Of a stretch of 52,622 bases of DNA, positions 34,963-44,884 are shown piece by piece. Origin of the DNA: Zobellia amurskyensis (GTDB lineage Bacteria; Bacteroidota; Bacteroidia; Flavobacteriales; Flavobacteriaceae); contig NZ_RCNR01000031.1 in NCBI RefSeq assembly GCF_009725985.1, positions 1 through 52,622 on the forward strand, written 5' to 3'. The notes below the pieces were generated by a model, which worked only from the letters and a program-made list of their open reading frames with translations, was not told where the DNA came from and did not search any database. The position numbers and the translations under genes are program-made. The stretch's first letter is position 1. Each line of letters starts with the position of its first letter.

Positions 34963-37900
34963 TTATAGATTTAGATTAAAGTGAAAGGTGCTTCCTTTTC
35001 CAATTTCGGATTCTACCCAAATTTTACCATTATGTAGCTCCACTATTTTTTTACAATGTGCTAGTCCTATTCCGGTTCCTTCATAGTCCTCTTGGTTGTG
35101 TAGTCTCTTGAATACCTCAAAAATCTGTTGTTGATTTTTTTGGTCAATTCCTATACCGTTGTCCTTTATGTAAATATGGTGCCCTTTATCCGTTGGTAAG
35201 GTACCAATTTCTATAATCGGGTTTTTATTCTTGCTTACAAATTTAATAGAGTTGCCTATGAGGTTAAGGAACAGGGAGTGTAGCTCAGTTTTGTGTCCTG
35301 TTATTTGTGGCAGGTCCTTAACTACAATTTCTGTTTTGGTGGATTCTATACGAATATGTAAGTCTTTGCAAACATTTTTTACGATGGAATTAACATCAAC
35401 AATTCCTTTTTCAGTATCATTTCCAATTTTTGAATAGGCTAAAATAACCTTTACCAGTTCTCCCATCCTAGAAGAAGCTTCTTCTATGAACTCTAAATAA
35501 GTATTTGCGTTATTGTCTAATATATTATTGTATTCCTCTTTAAAAAGGGCTACAAAATCTCGTATGGTACGTAAGGGCTCTTGCAAATCATGGCTTGCTA
35601 CATAGGCAAAGCGCTCTAGTTCCTTATTACTTTGGGATAGTCTTTTTAAGTTGGTTATGTTAATATGGCTACCAACCATTCTAATGGGTTCATCATTCTC
35701 GTTCCATTCTATAACATTGCCCTTGCACCATACCCAAACAATCCCTCCGTCTTTATGAAAGTAGCGAACTTCATTGTCGTAAGGTATTTTGCCTTTACTC
35801 TTTACATGTTTTTCAAAATTATCAAATACACCAGGTAAATCATCTGGATGGATGATTTTTTGCCATGATTCCGGGGTGTTTTCCAATTCATCTTCTTCAT
35901 AACCGAACATTTTTTTAAAGGTTGGGCTAAAGTATTCTGTTTTCTCGGGAATATTCCAATCCCAAAAACCGGCCATAGTAATCTCCAAAATCTGCTCAAA
36001 CATAATGTTTTTGTCAAGGAGCTCCTGTTCTAGCTTAGGAAGTTTCTTTAGCATAGAAATATCGGTTGTGGTTCCCAACATTCTTTTTGGTATCCCTTCT
36101 GCCGTCCACTCTACGAGTTTGCCTCTTATTAGCAAGGTTACGTAATGACCTAACTTATGTTTGTATCTAGTTTCTACGGCATAAGGAATCTTGCCTTGAG
36201 ACTCTAGGTGTTTCTTCATTAATTCCGCTCCAGATTTTAAGTCATCTGGATGTGATAACTTAGACCAAAACTCTGTTGTTTCCTCAATTTCATCCTCGTC
36301 GTAGCCTAATAGATCAGCAATTGATCGACTTACATAGTAGGTGTTGTCTATGATATTTAAATCCCAAAAACTATCTGTTGTTTGTTCAATAGCTAACTGT
36401 TGATTCTTGAGATTTTGCTCTGCGGATTTAAGCTCGTTAATATCAATGTAACTTAGTGTGGCTCCCGCAATATTACCCATACTATCATGAAACGGGACTA
36501 TTTTTTGCAAGAACCAAAAACCTTTTGCATCCTTGACTTCATTCTGTGATGAAGTACCGTTAATAATTACCGACTTAATATCCGTAATAAAGTGCTTGTA
36601 GTTGTTCTTATGAAAAGTGCTGGCAAAATGTTCTAACGGTCTGTTAATGTCATTTTCCAACAGGTTGAAATATTTGGCCACACTTGGTGTGAATTTTCTT
36701 ATTCGCAAGTCGCTATCTAAAAATAGGGTACCTATATCCGTACTCTTAAAGAGATTGTCCAAATCTGAATTAACTAGGGCAAGTTCTTCAATTTTTTCTT
36801 GAAGCTCCGTATTTACCGTGTGTAATTCTTCATTTACACTTTGTAACTCCTCATTTGTACTTTGTAATTCTTCGTTAGACGCTAAAAGTTCTTCATTGGT
36901 AGCCTGCAGCTCTTCGTTGCTGGTCTCTACCTCTTCAATCATGTTCTTAAGACTCTCCCTAGTTTCCTTTAACTCGGTTTCTAACTCGGTTTCCCTTATG
37001 TTTTCCGGTAAACCATCACCTTTACTCAGTAGTTTACTTTGAGTGCCCTGTTGATTTACTGGTTTAATAATCACAAGAAAGTTAGGAGGGTTACTGTTTA
37101 AAGGGTTTTGGAAGGCCGAAACATGCATGTTTACGATAATAGGTTCTTTTCCCGTAGAGAAGTTCAGATTTTCATATTTTATTTTTTGGCTCGTGCTACT
37201 AACTTTTCTTATGGAATAACTTAGAACAGTAGCAACACTTTCAGGTACCATCTTTAGCAAATTCATGCTAAAACCTTTATTTGGCAAACTTATATAATTA
37301 CTAAGGTCTCCAAAAGCATCAACAATATTAAAATTGGCATCAATAACTATCGCGGCAAGTTGCAAATTATCACTTAGAGCCTCTACTATAAGTTGTCTGG
37401 TATTACGCTCATGACTTAAATTTTTTACACCAAATGCATTCTTTTGAGTGCTATTGGAATTGTAGGGTTGTAGGCCTAATATTTTGGCAGGGCGTATGTT
37501 GCAGTATATTTTTTGTTTTCTATGCAACTCACTAAAAGCATTTTTCTGGCGGCCTAAAGATTCACTACTGCCCAGTACTAGAATCCCATTCAAATTTAGT
37601 GAGTAATGTAATACGTCTAGTGTCCTGTTCTGCGCGGCAGGTTGCAGGTAAATGAGCATATTTCTGCAAAATGAAATATCCATTTTATTAAAAGGCGGAT
37701 CTTTAAGTACATTGTGCTTACTAAAGATTACCATACGCCTTATACTCTCGTTAACGTAGTAGTAATCTCCCTTTTTAATGAAGTTTTCAGCCAAACGTTT
37801 TGTAGAGATATTAGCAATGGCACTTTCATTGTAGACACCCTTAGAGCCATCGTTTAGATGGTTTTTTTCTATATCCGTTGCAAATATTTTTACTAGATTC

Positions 37901-38943
37901 TTTTTGTTCTGTTTAATTAGGACTTCATTAATAATTATCGCTAAGGAATATGCCTCTTCACCACTGCTTACACCAACACACCAACATTTAATAGTGTCAT
38001 CCTTTTTTTTATCCGATATTATTTTGGGAATTATTTCATTGGACAATATATTCCAAACAAGATCGTCTCTAAAGAAACTGGTAACCCCAACAAGAAACTC
38101 TCTTACCAAAAAATGTGCTTCTTCCGGGCGTTCAAATAAGTAATCCTTGTATTCTTTTAGGGAGGCTAAACGCTTTATGCCTATTCTACGGGCAATCATA
38201 CGTACCAAAGTAGGCCTCTTGTAATATTCAAAATCTAACTTGGTCTGGCTATTTACAAAGTTTAAGATTTTGACAAGGGTTTCCTCATCCTTTAGAATAT
38301 TTTCTTCAAGGGACCCATATACGGCTGGGTGTTGTACAAATCTATGAAGTTCTTCACCCATTTGTTCTGTGGGCAGGATATGATCTACTAAATGCGTGTT
38401 AATGGCATTTTGGGGCATACTCTCAAACTCTGCCTGTTCAGGAGTTTGTACCATGACCATTCCGCCAAATTCTTTAATGTCCCTTGCTCCAGAGGTTCCG
38501 TCGCTACCAGTTCCGCTAAGGATAATAGCAATAGCCTTATTGGTTTTTTCTCTTGCCAAGGATTTAAAGAATAAATCTATTGGAAGATTTAATGTTCTAT
38601 CTGTGGGCTTATCCTCTAAAATAAGAAAATCACCTTTGATGAAAATATTTTTTTTAGAGGTTAATAGATACACCGTGGCAGGTTTTATTTTGGTTTTTTC
38701 TGTTACCTCAATTATGGGCATGTCCGTATTTTTGGCCAACAGTTCACTCATGAGACTTTTATAGTCCGGGCTTAAGTGTTGTACCACAACAAAACTGTGC
38801 GCAAATTTAGTGGGTAGATTGTCAAAAAATGACTTTAGGGCTTCCAATCCCCCCGCACTTGCCCCGACTCCTATAATTGAAAACTCATTATTTGTGGGGC
38901 CGTTATGTTTGGGGGAGGTTATCGAAGGAAGGGATTCGGTCAT
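34963..38943 (-). CDS. CheB-CheR-PAS-histidine kinase fusion protein
   Basis: Domains in order: CheB methylesterase (about 20-205, IIGVGASAGGLEAL with Ser29, VVQHLSPDYKSLM, GSDGTSGARDIK) without a receiver domain; CheR methyltransferase (about 225-495, YFLFERPEEAHFLVREFL-like N-part, VSSGEEAYSLA, IFATDIEKNHL); a linker with tandem NEELQ(A/S)(T/S) repeats forming a coiled coil (about 645-715); three PAS domains (the last two begin DSFWDLN and GFWDWN); and a HisKA/HATPase kinase (SHDLQEPLRTI, NLIGNSIKF, DNGIGI, GTGIGLAHC). Such fusions couple receptor-like methylation chemistry to two-component signalling. The single receiver gene follows. Confidence 0.94.
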   Translation of the reverse strand: MTESLPSITSPKHNGPTNNEFSIIGVGASAGGLEALKSFFDNLPTKFAHSFVVVQHLSPDYKSLMSELLAKNTDMPIIEVTEKTKIKPATVYLLTSKKNIFIKGDFLILEDKPTDRTLNLPIDLFFKSLAREKTNKAIAIILSGTGSDGTSGARDIKEFGGMVMVQTPEQAEFESMPQNAINTHLVDHILPTEQMGEELHRFVQHPAVYGSLEENILKDEETLVKILNFVNSQTKLDFEYYKRPTLVRMIARRIGIKRLASLKEYKDYLFERPEEAHFLVREFLVGVTSFFRDDLVWNILSNEIIPKIISDKKKDDTIKCWCVGVSSGEEAYSLAIIINEVLIKQNKKNLVKIFATDIEKNHLNDGSKGVYNESAIANISTKRLAENFIKKGDYYYVNESIRRMVIFSKHNVLKDPPFNKMDISFCRNMLIYLQPAAQNRTLDVLHYSLNLNGILVLGSSESLGRQKNAFSELHRKQKIYCNIRPAKILGLQPYNSNSTQKNAFGVKNLSHERNTRQLIVEALSDNLQLAAIVIDANFNIVDAFGDLSNYISLPNKGFSMNLLKMVPESVATVLSYSIRKVSSTSQKIKYENLNFSTGKEPIIVNMHVSAFQNPLNSNPPNFLVIIKPVNQQGTQSKLLSKGDGLPENIRETELETELKETRESLKNMIEEVETSNEELQATNEELLASNEELQSTNEELQSVNEELHTVNTELQEKIEELALVNSDLDNLFKSTDIGTLFLDSDLRIRKFTPSVAKYFNLLENDINRPLEHFASTFHKNNYKHFITDIKSVIINGTSSQNEVKDAKGFWFLQKIVPFHDSMGNIAGATLSYIDINELKSAEQNLKNQQLAIEQTTDSFWDLNIIDNTYYVSRSIADLLGYDEDEIEETTEFWSKLSHPDDLKSGAELMKKHLESQGKIPYAVETRYKHKLGHYVTLLIRGKLVEWTAEGIPKRMLGTTTDISMLKKLPKLEQELLDKNIMFEQILEITMAGFWDWNIPEKTEYFSPTFKKMFGYEEDELENTPESWQKIIHPDDLPGVFDNFEKHVKSKGKIPYDNEVRYFHKDGGIVWVWCKGNVIEWNENDEPIRMVGSHINITNLKRLSQSNKELERFAYVASHDLQEPLRTIRDFVALFKEEYNNILDNNANTYLEFIEEASSRMGELVKVILAYSKIGNDTEKGIVDVNSIVKNVCKDLHIRIESTKTEIVVKDLPQITGHKTELHSLFLNLIGNSIKFVSKNKNPIIEIGTLPTDKGHHIYIKDNGIGIDQKNQQQIFEVFKRLHNQEDYEGTGIGLAHCKKIVELHNGKIWVESEIGKGSTFHFNLNL

Positions 38944-39178
38944 GTAGGAAAAATTTTGGTCACAATAAAAGTAATGAATATCTTACAAAAATATTAGGTT
39001 GAATCTAACTATTTAGTTTGGCGGCCCAACTGTTTAAGGGGTTGTTTTTTTTGTTAAACAGAAACGACGGTATGGCACAGTTTTTAAGGTGAAATGGGGT
39101 ACGTTTTCAATTAAAAATCTATGTCACAGCATCTTAGCACACTTAAATTGAAATACGAGAAACGGATTCTCTAAACTA
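38944..39178. other. Promoter-bearing gap upstream of the CheB-CheR kinase
   Basis: A 235-base gap between two leftward genes. On the minus strand TATTTTTG at 38986-38993 fits the -7 consensus and lies about 43 bases before the kinase ATG. No clear terminator for the upstream two-component pair belongs here, as that pair reads away. No small gene is seen. Confidence 0.35.
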
Positions 39179-39814
39179 TTAAATCAATTTTTTATCAATG
39201 GCCACTTTTATAAGCGATGCAGCATTTGAAACTTCAAGTTTTTGCATAAGGTTACGCCTGTGAGTTTCAACCGTAAGCGGACTTATAAATAACTCTTCTG
39301 CAATTATATTTGTAGTTTTTCCGTCAGCTATTAAAGTAAGAACGTGCTTTTCTCTCCGGGTAAGTTTTGGTAAATTGCTACTTTCTTGTGTGACCGAATC
39401 TGCTAATATTTTCTGTACCTCACTACCAAAATAAAAGTTGCCCAGATGCACTTGGATAATGGCATTTACCAATTCATCTGCCGTAGCATTTTTTAGTAAA
39501 TACCCTTTTACACCATTCCTTATCATTTGGTTAATAATACTGGGTTCGCTATAGGTGCTAAGTCCGATTATACCAATGTTAGCTCTGGTATTCAGAATTT
39601 TAGGGACCATTTCTACGCCATTAATATCGGGCAAGTTTACGTCTAGCAAAATGACATCTGCCGTATCTTTTTGTAAATAGGAAAGCGCATCGGTTCCATT
39701 TATAAAATGAGTCTTTACAATAACGCGTTCATCATCACTTAGTAATGTTTTAAGCCCTTCAATCACCATAGGGTGATCATCAACTATTAAAATATGTATG
39801 GATTTAAGCTGCAT
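39179..39814 (-). CDS. NarL/LuxR-family response regulator
   Basis: An N-terminal receiver (IVDDHPMVIEGL, phospho-acceptor Asp in VILLDVNLPDINGVEMV, Lys in GYLLKNA) and a C-terminal LuxR HTH (LTRREKHVLTLIADGKTTN, then IAEELFISPLTVETHRRNLM). Its start overlaps the end of the histidine kinase gene by 11 bases, so the two are a cognate pair with coupled translation. Targets unknown. Confidence 0.94.
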   Translation of the reverse strand: MQLKSIHILIVDDHPMVIEGLKTLLSDDERVIVKTHFINGTDALSYLQKDTADVILLDVNLPDINGVEMVPKILNTRANIGIIGLSTYSEPSIINQMIRNGVKGYLLKNATADELVNAIIQVHLGNFYFGSEVQKILADSVTQESSNLPKLTRREKHVLTLIADGKTTNIIAEELFISPLTVETHRRNLMQKLEVSNAASLIKVAIDKKLI

Positions 39815-41807
39815 CTACGGTAATTTGAACATTAACAGTGGTACCTTCATTTTGCTCTGAGTGAAATTCTAAATCGCCTTTTAAATAGGCTACCCTTGTT
39901 CTAAGGTTTTCAATACCCATACCACTTTCATTATCAACAAGATTTTCTTTATTAAAACCAACACCGTTATCCTCAACGGTAATGTCTACTTTATTGCCAT
40001 CTCTCATATATTGAACCAATACTTCGGAGGCATTGGCGTGTTTTATGGCATTATTGATAAGTTCTTGAATTACACGGTACATGGTAACTTGTTGGTTTGG
40101 GGCTATACCTTTTTCAGAACCGTAAAATTGTAAAGTAACCTTTGTATCACTACCTGTCATACTGCTGCAATAATCTTTTAGCGCGGCCTGTAGACCAAAT
40201 TTTACTAAAGTTTCTGGCATCATATTACGGGCAATAGAGCGCAGTTCCGTTAGTGAGTCATCAAGGTCTTTCATTACCTTTTGCAATTGGGCCTTAGGGT
40301 ATTCTTTTGGTTCGTCTTTGTTGAGTTTAGAGAGGTTTAGGCTAATGCCGGATAACCTTCCGCCTAGACCATCATGTAAATCTATAGCCAACCTTTTTCG
40401 TTCTTTTTCCTGCCCTTCAATCATAGCGGAGAACACTTGGTTTTCCTGCTGTTGTTTTAAAAGGGAAACTTCTTTTTCTTGCTGAAGTTCTTTCTTTTTG
40501 GCTTTTTGAAGCTTACGTTGATAGAACATATATCCTGCAAATAAAATGAGTGCCAATAAACTGATTATACCTCCTAAAAGATAGGCTTGTGATTTTTTCT
40601 TTTCTATAGAAAGAGCAGCTTCGCTCTTTTCATTTTTCAGCGCGAGTATTTCTTTTTCTTTGGTAGCAGTTTTGTATTGTATTTCAAGCTTTTGCATAGC
40701 ATTGTCTAAATTTGCTACGCGGATAGTATCTCGTGCCTTTACATAACCTTTTAAGTAAGTATAGGCTTCTTCAAAATTATTAAGTTCGGCCTCGTAATTG
40801 GCGAGGGTAAAATAAGATTGTACTATTTCATCGCTATTATGATTAGTATCATTAAAGTTGATATACTTTAAAGTGTATTCTTTGGCCTTCTTAAAATCGC
40901 CCATTTTATTATAAGTAGACGCATACCTTTGATAGAGCAGTTTTAGATATAGGGAAGCAGGGTTTCCCTTATATATTTCGTAAGATCGGTTTAAGGCATT
41001 AAGCGAGTTTTTGTACTCACCGTTCTTACCGTAATAAAGACCAAGTTCTGCATAATAAGGCCCTTCATAGAAAGAGTTTGGAATCTTATCTAAATTTAAT
41101 TTAGCGATATCCAACGTAGATTTCATACGATTTAAAGAGTCCATATCTGATAAAACAGAAGTAAATGATAAGCTGTGGTAAATTATATCTTCAGGAGACC
41201 CTACTTCTTCATATTGCTTTTGGCTTATTGTGAACATTTCATACGCTCTGTCTAAAAGAGAAATGTTCCCATACTTTATAGCTAAGCTGGTATTTGCATT
41301 GGCTACGAACAGTTTATCGCCCATTTTCTGTGCATAGGGTATGGTTTCCGCAATGAGTTCAATTTCCTTTTCTACATTACCCTCGTAACCATAGGCTACA
41401 CCTATATTGTATTTGCCACGCAACCATATTTTCATATTGCTGGCAGAAGAGTCTTTTGCAACAAGTTTATCGGCAAAATTGTTTCCTACTTTAAAATACT
41501 TTTTGGCATTTTCAACATCAAAGTAATCTAGATATCCACCAGCGACATTGATATTGGCGTCGGCCATGCCTTTCAAGTAATTTATCTTTTTACTTAGTGC
41601 AATAGCCTTGAAACCGTTTTCAAAACATTTTAAAGAATCTACGCCGCCGTAAGACCGTGCCAATTCACTAAGAATATTTACACGAGTGGTATCATGCTTC
41701 GCAATCTTTAAAGCAGTTTCTAAGCTATCCAATCGCTCTTCCCGTCCGGTTTGTGCCAGACTAGCAAATGATAGGAAAAGAAAGAAAACAAATACTATTG
41801 ATCGCAT
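39804..41807 (-). CDS. TPR-containing sensor histidine kinase (HisKA_3 type)
   Basis: Signal peptide (about 1-18, IVFVFFLFLSFASLAQ), a periplasmic block of tetratricopeptide repeats (about 30-370, with units such as YAELGLYYGKNGEYKNSLNA and FTLANYEAELNNFEEAY), one membrane helix (AYLLGGIISLLALILFAGYMFY, about 405-425), a HisKA_3 phospho-acceptor (RLAIDLHDGLGGRLSG) and HATPase (IQELINNAIKHA, VEDNGVGF, GMGIENLRTRV). This is the common bacteroidete sensor architecture paired with a NarL-type regulator, which overlaps it. Confidence 0.94.
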   Translation of the reverse strand: MRSIVFVFFLFLSFASLAQTGREERLDSLETALKIAKHDTTRVNILSELARSYGGVDSLKCFENGFKAIALSKKINYLKGMADANINVAGGYLDYFDVENAKKYFKVGNNFADKLVAKDSSASNMKIWLRGKYNIGVAYGYEGNVEKEIELIAETIPYAQKMGDKLFVANANTSLAIKYGNISLLDRAYEMFTISQKQYEEVGSPEDIIYHSLSFTSVLSDMDSLNRMKSTLDIAKLNLDKIPNSFYEGPYYAELGLYYGKNGEYKNSLNALNRSYEIYKGNPASLYLKLLYQRYASTYNKMGDFKKAKEYTLKYINFNDTNHNSDEIVQSYFTLANYEAELNNFEEAYTYLKGYVKARDTIRVANLDNAMQKLEIQYKTATKEKEILALKNEKSEAALSIEKKKSQAYLLGGIISLLALILFAGYMFYQRKLQKAKKKELQQEKEVSLLKQQQENQVFSAMIEGQEKERKRLAIDLHDGLGGRLSGISLNLSKLNKDEPKEYPKAQLQKVMKDLDDSLTELRSIARNMMPETLVKFGLQAALKDYCSSMTGSDTKVTLQFYGSEKGIAPNQQVTMYRVIQELINNAIKHANASEVLVQYMRDGNKVDITVEDNGVGFNKENLVDNESGMGIENLRTRVAYLKGDLEFHSEQNEGTTVNVQITVDAA

Positions 41808-42017
41808 TTAAGAGTCTGGATTTTGGTTTGTTTAGAGCCAATATACTACAACTAGGCGGCACTATAAACAGGGCTTAATCAATATACCGGAAAACCAGTA
41901 GAAAAAAAATACAATCAACACGGTATTTCAGAAACCATGGTCTTAAAATACCTTGCAACTGTAAAATAACAGGAGTTTTCGAGAACACGAATATCCACAA
42001 ACTTAAAAATTCAAATT

Positions 42018-42614
42018 ATGAAAAATTCAGTAAAAGTACTTATGATTTTACTAATGGTGTCGTCAAGTTTTTCAGCTAATGCGCAAATTTTTGGTGTCAA
42101 AGCCGGAGTAGGGTTATCAAATATTACTTCCCCGGATGAAATTGACAATAATTTCTTTGGAAGAGCCCTAGGAGTCAAAATAGGGGGCACTATAGAATTT
42201 GATGTAACGGATGATTTATATGTGGGGTCTGGTTTGGGTTTTGCCAAGAAAGGGGCTTCTACAGTGGGAGACACTTTTAATACCTTTTATTTGGAAATTC
42301 CTCTTAGTGCGCGGTATGATATTGTTGAATTAGGTGGGTCAGGATATCTTTACGCACAATCGGGTTTTAATATTGGTTATATGTTAGCAGCCAATAGGGG
42401 TGGAAAGAAAGTATCTATAGGAACAGATGATGTAGATGATTATTTTAAACCATTTGATTTTGGTTTGAATTTTGGTGTTGGAGTTATATTAAATGAGAGA
42501 ATAGAGATTGGTTTGGTTAGTGAATTTGGACTTGTAAATATTTATGCGAACGATTTATCTACGCTTAGAAACTCTACCGTGTTAGTTTCTTTTGGCTACA
42601 AGTTTGGAATGTAA
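42018..42614 (+). CDS. Outer-membrane beta-barrel (porin family) protein
   Basis: Signal peptide (about 1-22, MILLMVSSSFSANA), then IFGVKAGVGLSNI, a typical first strand of the OMP_b-brl_2/PorT-like family, alternating amphipathic strands (DDLYVGSGLGFAKKG, LSARYDIVELGGSGYLYAQS), and a final strand ending in SFGYKFGM with the aromatic near the C-terminus. It is an 8-strand-size barrel of 198 residues with unknown function. It is divergent from the TPR kinase and followed by a terminator at 42729. Confidence 0.85.
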   Translation: MKNSVKVLMILLMVSSSFSANAQIFGVKAGVGLSNITSPDEIDNNFFGRALGVKIGGTIEFDVTDDLYVGSGLGFAKKGASTVGDTFNTFYLEIPLSARYDIVELGGSGYLYAQSGFNIGYMLAANRGGKKVSIGTDDVDDYFKPFDFGLNFGVGVILNERIEIGLVSEFGLVNIYANDLSTLRNSTVLVSFGYKFGM

Positions 42615-42935
42615 AACAGGAATAATTCAATTATAGGTCAGGTAAGTTTGTTGCTAAAGGCTTTATGTAAAACGGAGATTTGTATACTAGAGTAAATTTC
42701 TAAAAACAAGTTTAAGTTGGTTCAGTTGAAACCCGTATCTAAATTATTGGTACGGGTTTTTTTATTGGCAGCAGTTTGGTAACGGTTATTGTTTTAAATG
42801 GGTGTAAAGTGACCTAGTTTTACCAAAAAAAGAATGTTTAACCAGAGAACTTATAGTAATATATGGTTGTTGCACCAGAAACATTTTGATAGAATTTACT
42901 ATCTTACCACCACTAACACAAACTATTAACATTTT
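42615..42935. other. Intergenic region of 321 bases with one terminator
   Basis: Apart from the terminator hairpin at 42729-42764, the sequence is AT-rich, without a convincing reading frame, tRNA or repeat. The second half should carry the promoter of the TerB-like pair; TATCTTAC at 42900-42907 is a weak -7 candidate. Confidence 0.4.
42729..42764 (+). terminator. Rho-independent terminator
   Basis: AAACCCGTA and TACGGGTTT form a 9-bp stem with a 13-base loop, followed by a T run, 115 bases after the beta-barrel gene. Confidence 0.75.
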
Positions 42936-43265
42936 ATGCAGGAAAGTACAGCAGCCTTTACTTTGGCTGAAAAACTAGCCATGGTACATGTTGTGAATTC
43001 CGTAATACTAGCGGACGGATATGTCCATGACGGGGAAATCAATGCCGTGACCCAACTCATGCAAGAAATTGATTTTGACAGCAATTTCATTATGCAAGCC
43101 CGTAATATTGAAAGCGAACAAGCTATCTCCATTCTAAAGCAAATGCCGTCCGAAAAGAAGAAAAATCTAGAAAATATTTTAGAGATGACTGCTATTTCCG
43201 ATGGTTTTAAGCATACTAAGGAAACTAGTTTGATGACTTATATTTTTGAATCTATGAATAAGTAA
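42936..43265 (+). CDS. TerB-like helical protein (copy 1)
   Basis: The 109-residue all-helical protein has the TerB/DjlA-type metal-binding pattern ILADGYVHDGEINAV near residues 25-39 and a second symmetric TAISDGFKH near 87-95. TerB-like proteins are linked to membrane-stress and tellurite resistance modules, but many bacteroidete members stand alone with unknown role. It is 18 bases before a clear paralogue in the same direction. Confidence 0.75.
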   Translation: MQESTAAFTLAEKLAMVHVVNSVILADGYVHDGEINAVTQLMQEIDFDSNFIMQARNIESEQAISILKQMPSEKKKNLENILEMTAISDGFKHTKETSLMTYIFESMNK

Positions 43266-43283
43266 AGTTGATATAAAATAGCT

Positions 43284-43637
43284 ATGAAAACTAAAATATT
43301 GGAAAAAGTACAATTTGAAGAAACAGAAAAGAAGGCCATACATGTTATGACCAACGAGGTTATTTTGGCTGATGGTACCGTGCATCCCAGTGAGCTTAGC
43401 GCTATGAAGGAACTTCAGGAGCAAATAGGTATGGGGCCTGATTTGATTGAAGAAGCACGAAAGACTACAGTGGAAGATGCATTAGTCTCACTTCACAACA
43501 TGAGCTATCCTAAAAAGAAGGTGCTGGCACAGATTCTTGAAGATATGGCTATTTCAGATAATCATCTACACGATAACGAAATGCAACTCATTATACAAAC
43601 CTTCAAGAATATTGGAATAGGAGAGGAGACGGAGTAA
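43284..43637 (+). CDS. TerB-like helical protein (copy 2)
   Basis: A 117-residue paralogue of the preceding protein: VILADGTVHPSELSAM and MAISDNHLHDNEMQL correspond to ILADGYVHDGEINAV and TAISDGFKHTKETSL, and SYPKKKVLAQILEDMAIS to PSEKKKNLENILEMTAIS. The pair probably arose by tandem duplication and is likely cotranscribed. The metal-site acidic residues are better kept in this copy. Function unknown. Confidence 0.75.
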   Translation: MKTKILEKVQFEETEKKAIHVMTNEVILADGTVHPSELSAMKELQEQIGMGPDLIEEARKTTVEDALVSLHNMSYPKKKVLAQILEDMAISDNHLHDNEMQLIIQTFKNIGIGEETE

Positions 43638-43795
43638 CCCAATAATTAAACAAAACTAGTCAACTGCCTTTGGTAGGTTAAAACTAATTCCTTGAAGCAA
43701 GTAGTTGTATTTTTTAATCGGATTCCACCAAAATCTTTGAGAAATTACAGTTTCTTATTCTTTAACATTGGGTATTTTAGAAGCAAAATTACGGT

Positions 43796-44800
43796 ATGGG
43801 TCAGATTGTAACATTTGGAGAAGTACTAATGCGTATTTCACCAAGAGGAAATAAAAAATTTATTCAGTCTAACATTGTTGAATTTTACTTTGGCGGGACA
43901 GAACTGAATGTAGGTATATCTATTTCCAATTTTGGCGGAGATGTAAAACATATTAGTGTTGTTTCTGAAGACTTTATTGGAGAAACTGCACTGGCATACA
44001 TACGTCAGTTTGGTATGGATACTTCTTCCATAGTCCTTTCCAAACGCCCCCTGGGAGTGTATTTTTTGGAAGTCGGAGCCGTTATCAGGCCGAGTATGAT
44101 TTCTTACAATAGGTCGCATTCCGCGTTTTCTGAAATAGTACCGGCAAAAGTAAACTGGGAAAAGGCCTTGAAAAAAGGGGAGTGGATGCATTGGACCGGA
44201 ATTACACCTGCTTTATCACAAGGTGCTTTTGACACCCTCAAAGAAGGATTGAAATTAGCAAGGGAAAAAGGGATGGCTGTTTCTGCAGATCCAACCTACC
44301 GTAGTGATTTATGGAAATACGGACAAGATCCTAAGGCGGCCTTAACAGAATTGCTACATTATTCTACCATCTTTATAGGAGGTGTCAACGAAATAAATGA
44401 AGTGCTTGGGACGGAATTTGGTTATGGTAATGATGATTTTATTAAAGCTAGTAAACAGTTAATGGATACTTTTCCAACAATAGAAAAGGTATTCGATAAA
44501 ATAAGGACATCATTAAATTCTTCTTGGCATAAAATTAGAGCTCGAATGTGGAACGGGGTTGATTTTAGGGAGACCAAAGACCTTGATATTACTCATGTTG
44601 TTGACAGAATAGGAACCGGTGATGCTTTTGCCGCAGGTCTAATTTATGGACTACAACAATATGACGACTATAAAGCCATGGAGTTTGCGAGTGCCGCATG
44701 CGCCCTAAAGCACACCTACGAAGGTGACGTGAACCTAGCAACGGTTAAAGAGGTCAATAGTATTTTAGCCGGTAACATAACAGGCCGTTTGGTAAGATAA
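43796..44800 (+). CDS. PfkB-family sugar kinase, KDG-kinase-like
   Basis: The ribokinase/PfkB fold shows the first signature GGTELNVGISISNFGGDV near 33-50 and the second DRIGTGDAFAAGLIYG with catalytic Asp near 287. The pattern PLGVYFLEVGAVIRPSMISYNR and ADPTYRSDLWKYG resembles 2-keto-3-deoxygluconate kinases of Bacteroidota, which phosphorylate KDG from uronic-acid (alginate, pectin) breakdown. No aldolase or uronate gene lies next to it in the window, so the substrate is inferred from sequence only. It stands alone and is convergent with the SDR gene. Confidence 0.82.
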   Translation: MGQIVTFGEVLMRISPRGNKKFIQSNIVEFYFGGTELNVGISISNFGGDVKHISVVSEDFIGETALAYIRQFGMDTSSIVLSKRPLGVYFLEVGAVIRPSMISYNRSHSAFSEIVPAKVNWEKALKKGEWMHWTGITPALSQGAFDTLKEGLKLAREKGMAVSADPTYRSDLWKYGQDPKAALTELLHYSTIFIGGVNEINEVLGTEFGYGNDDFIKASKQLMDTFPTIEKVFDKIRTSLNSSWHKIRARMWNGVDFRETKDLDITHVVDRIGTGDAFAAGLIYGLQQYDDYKAMEFASAACALKHTYEGDVNLATVKEVNSILAGNITGRLVR

Positions 44801-44884
44801 AGTACCTTAATTACCTTATCATAATTTCAATTTTAGGTCAGTCTAATTTTGTTTGCATAATGATAAACCGTTTTCCAATGAATA

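Noticed and set aside
43838-44191. Minus-strand open frame within the sugar kinase gene
   Set aside because: Antisense shadow; the sense strand has complete PfkB motifs.
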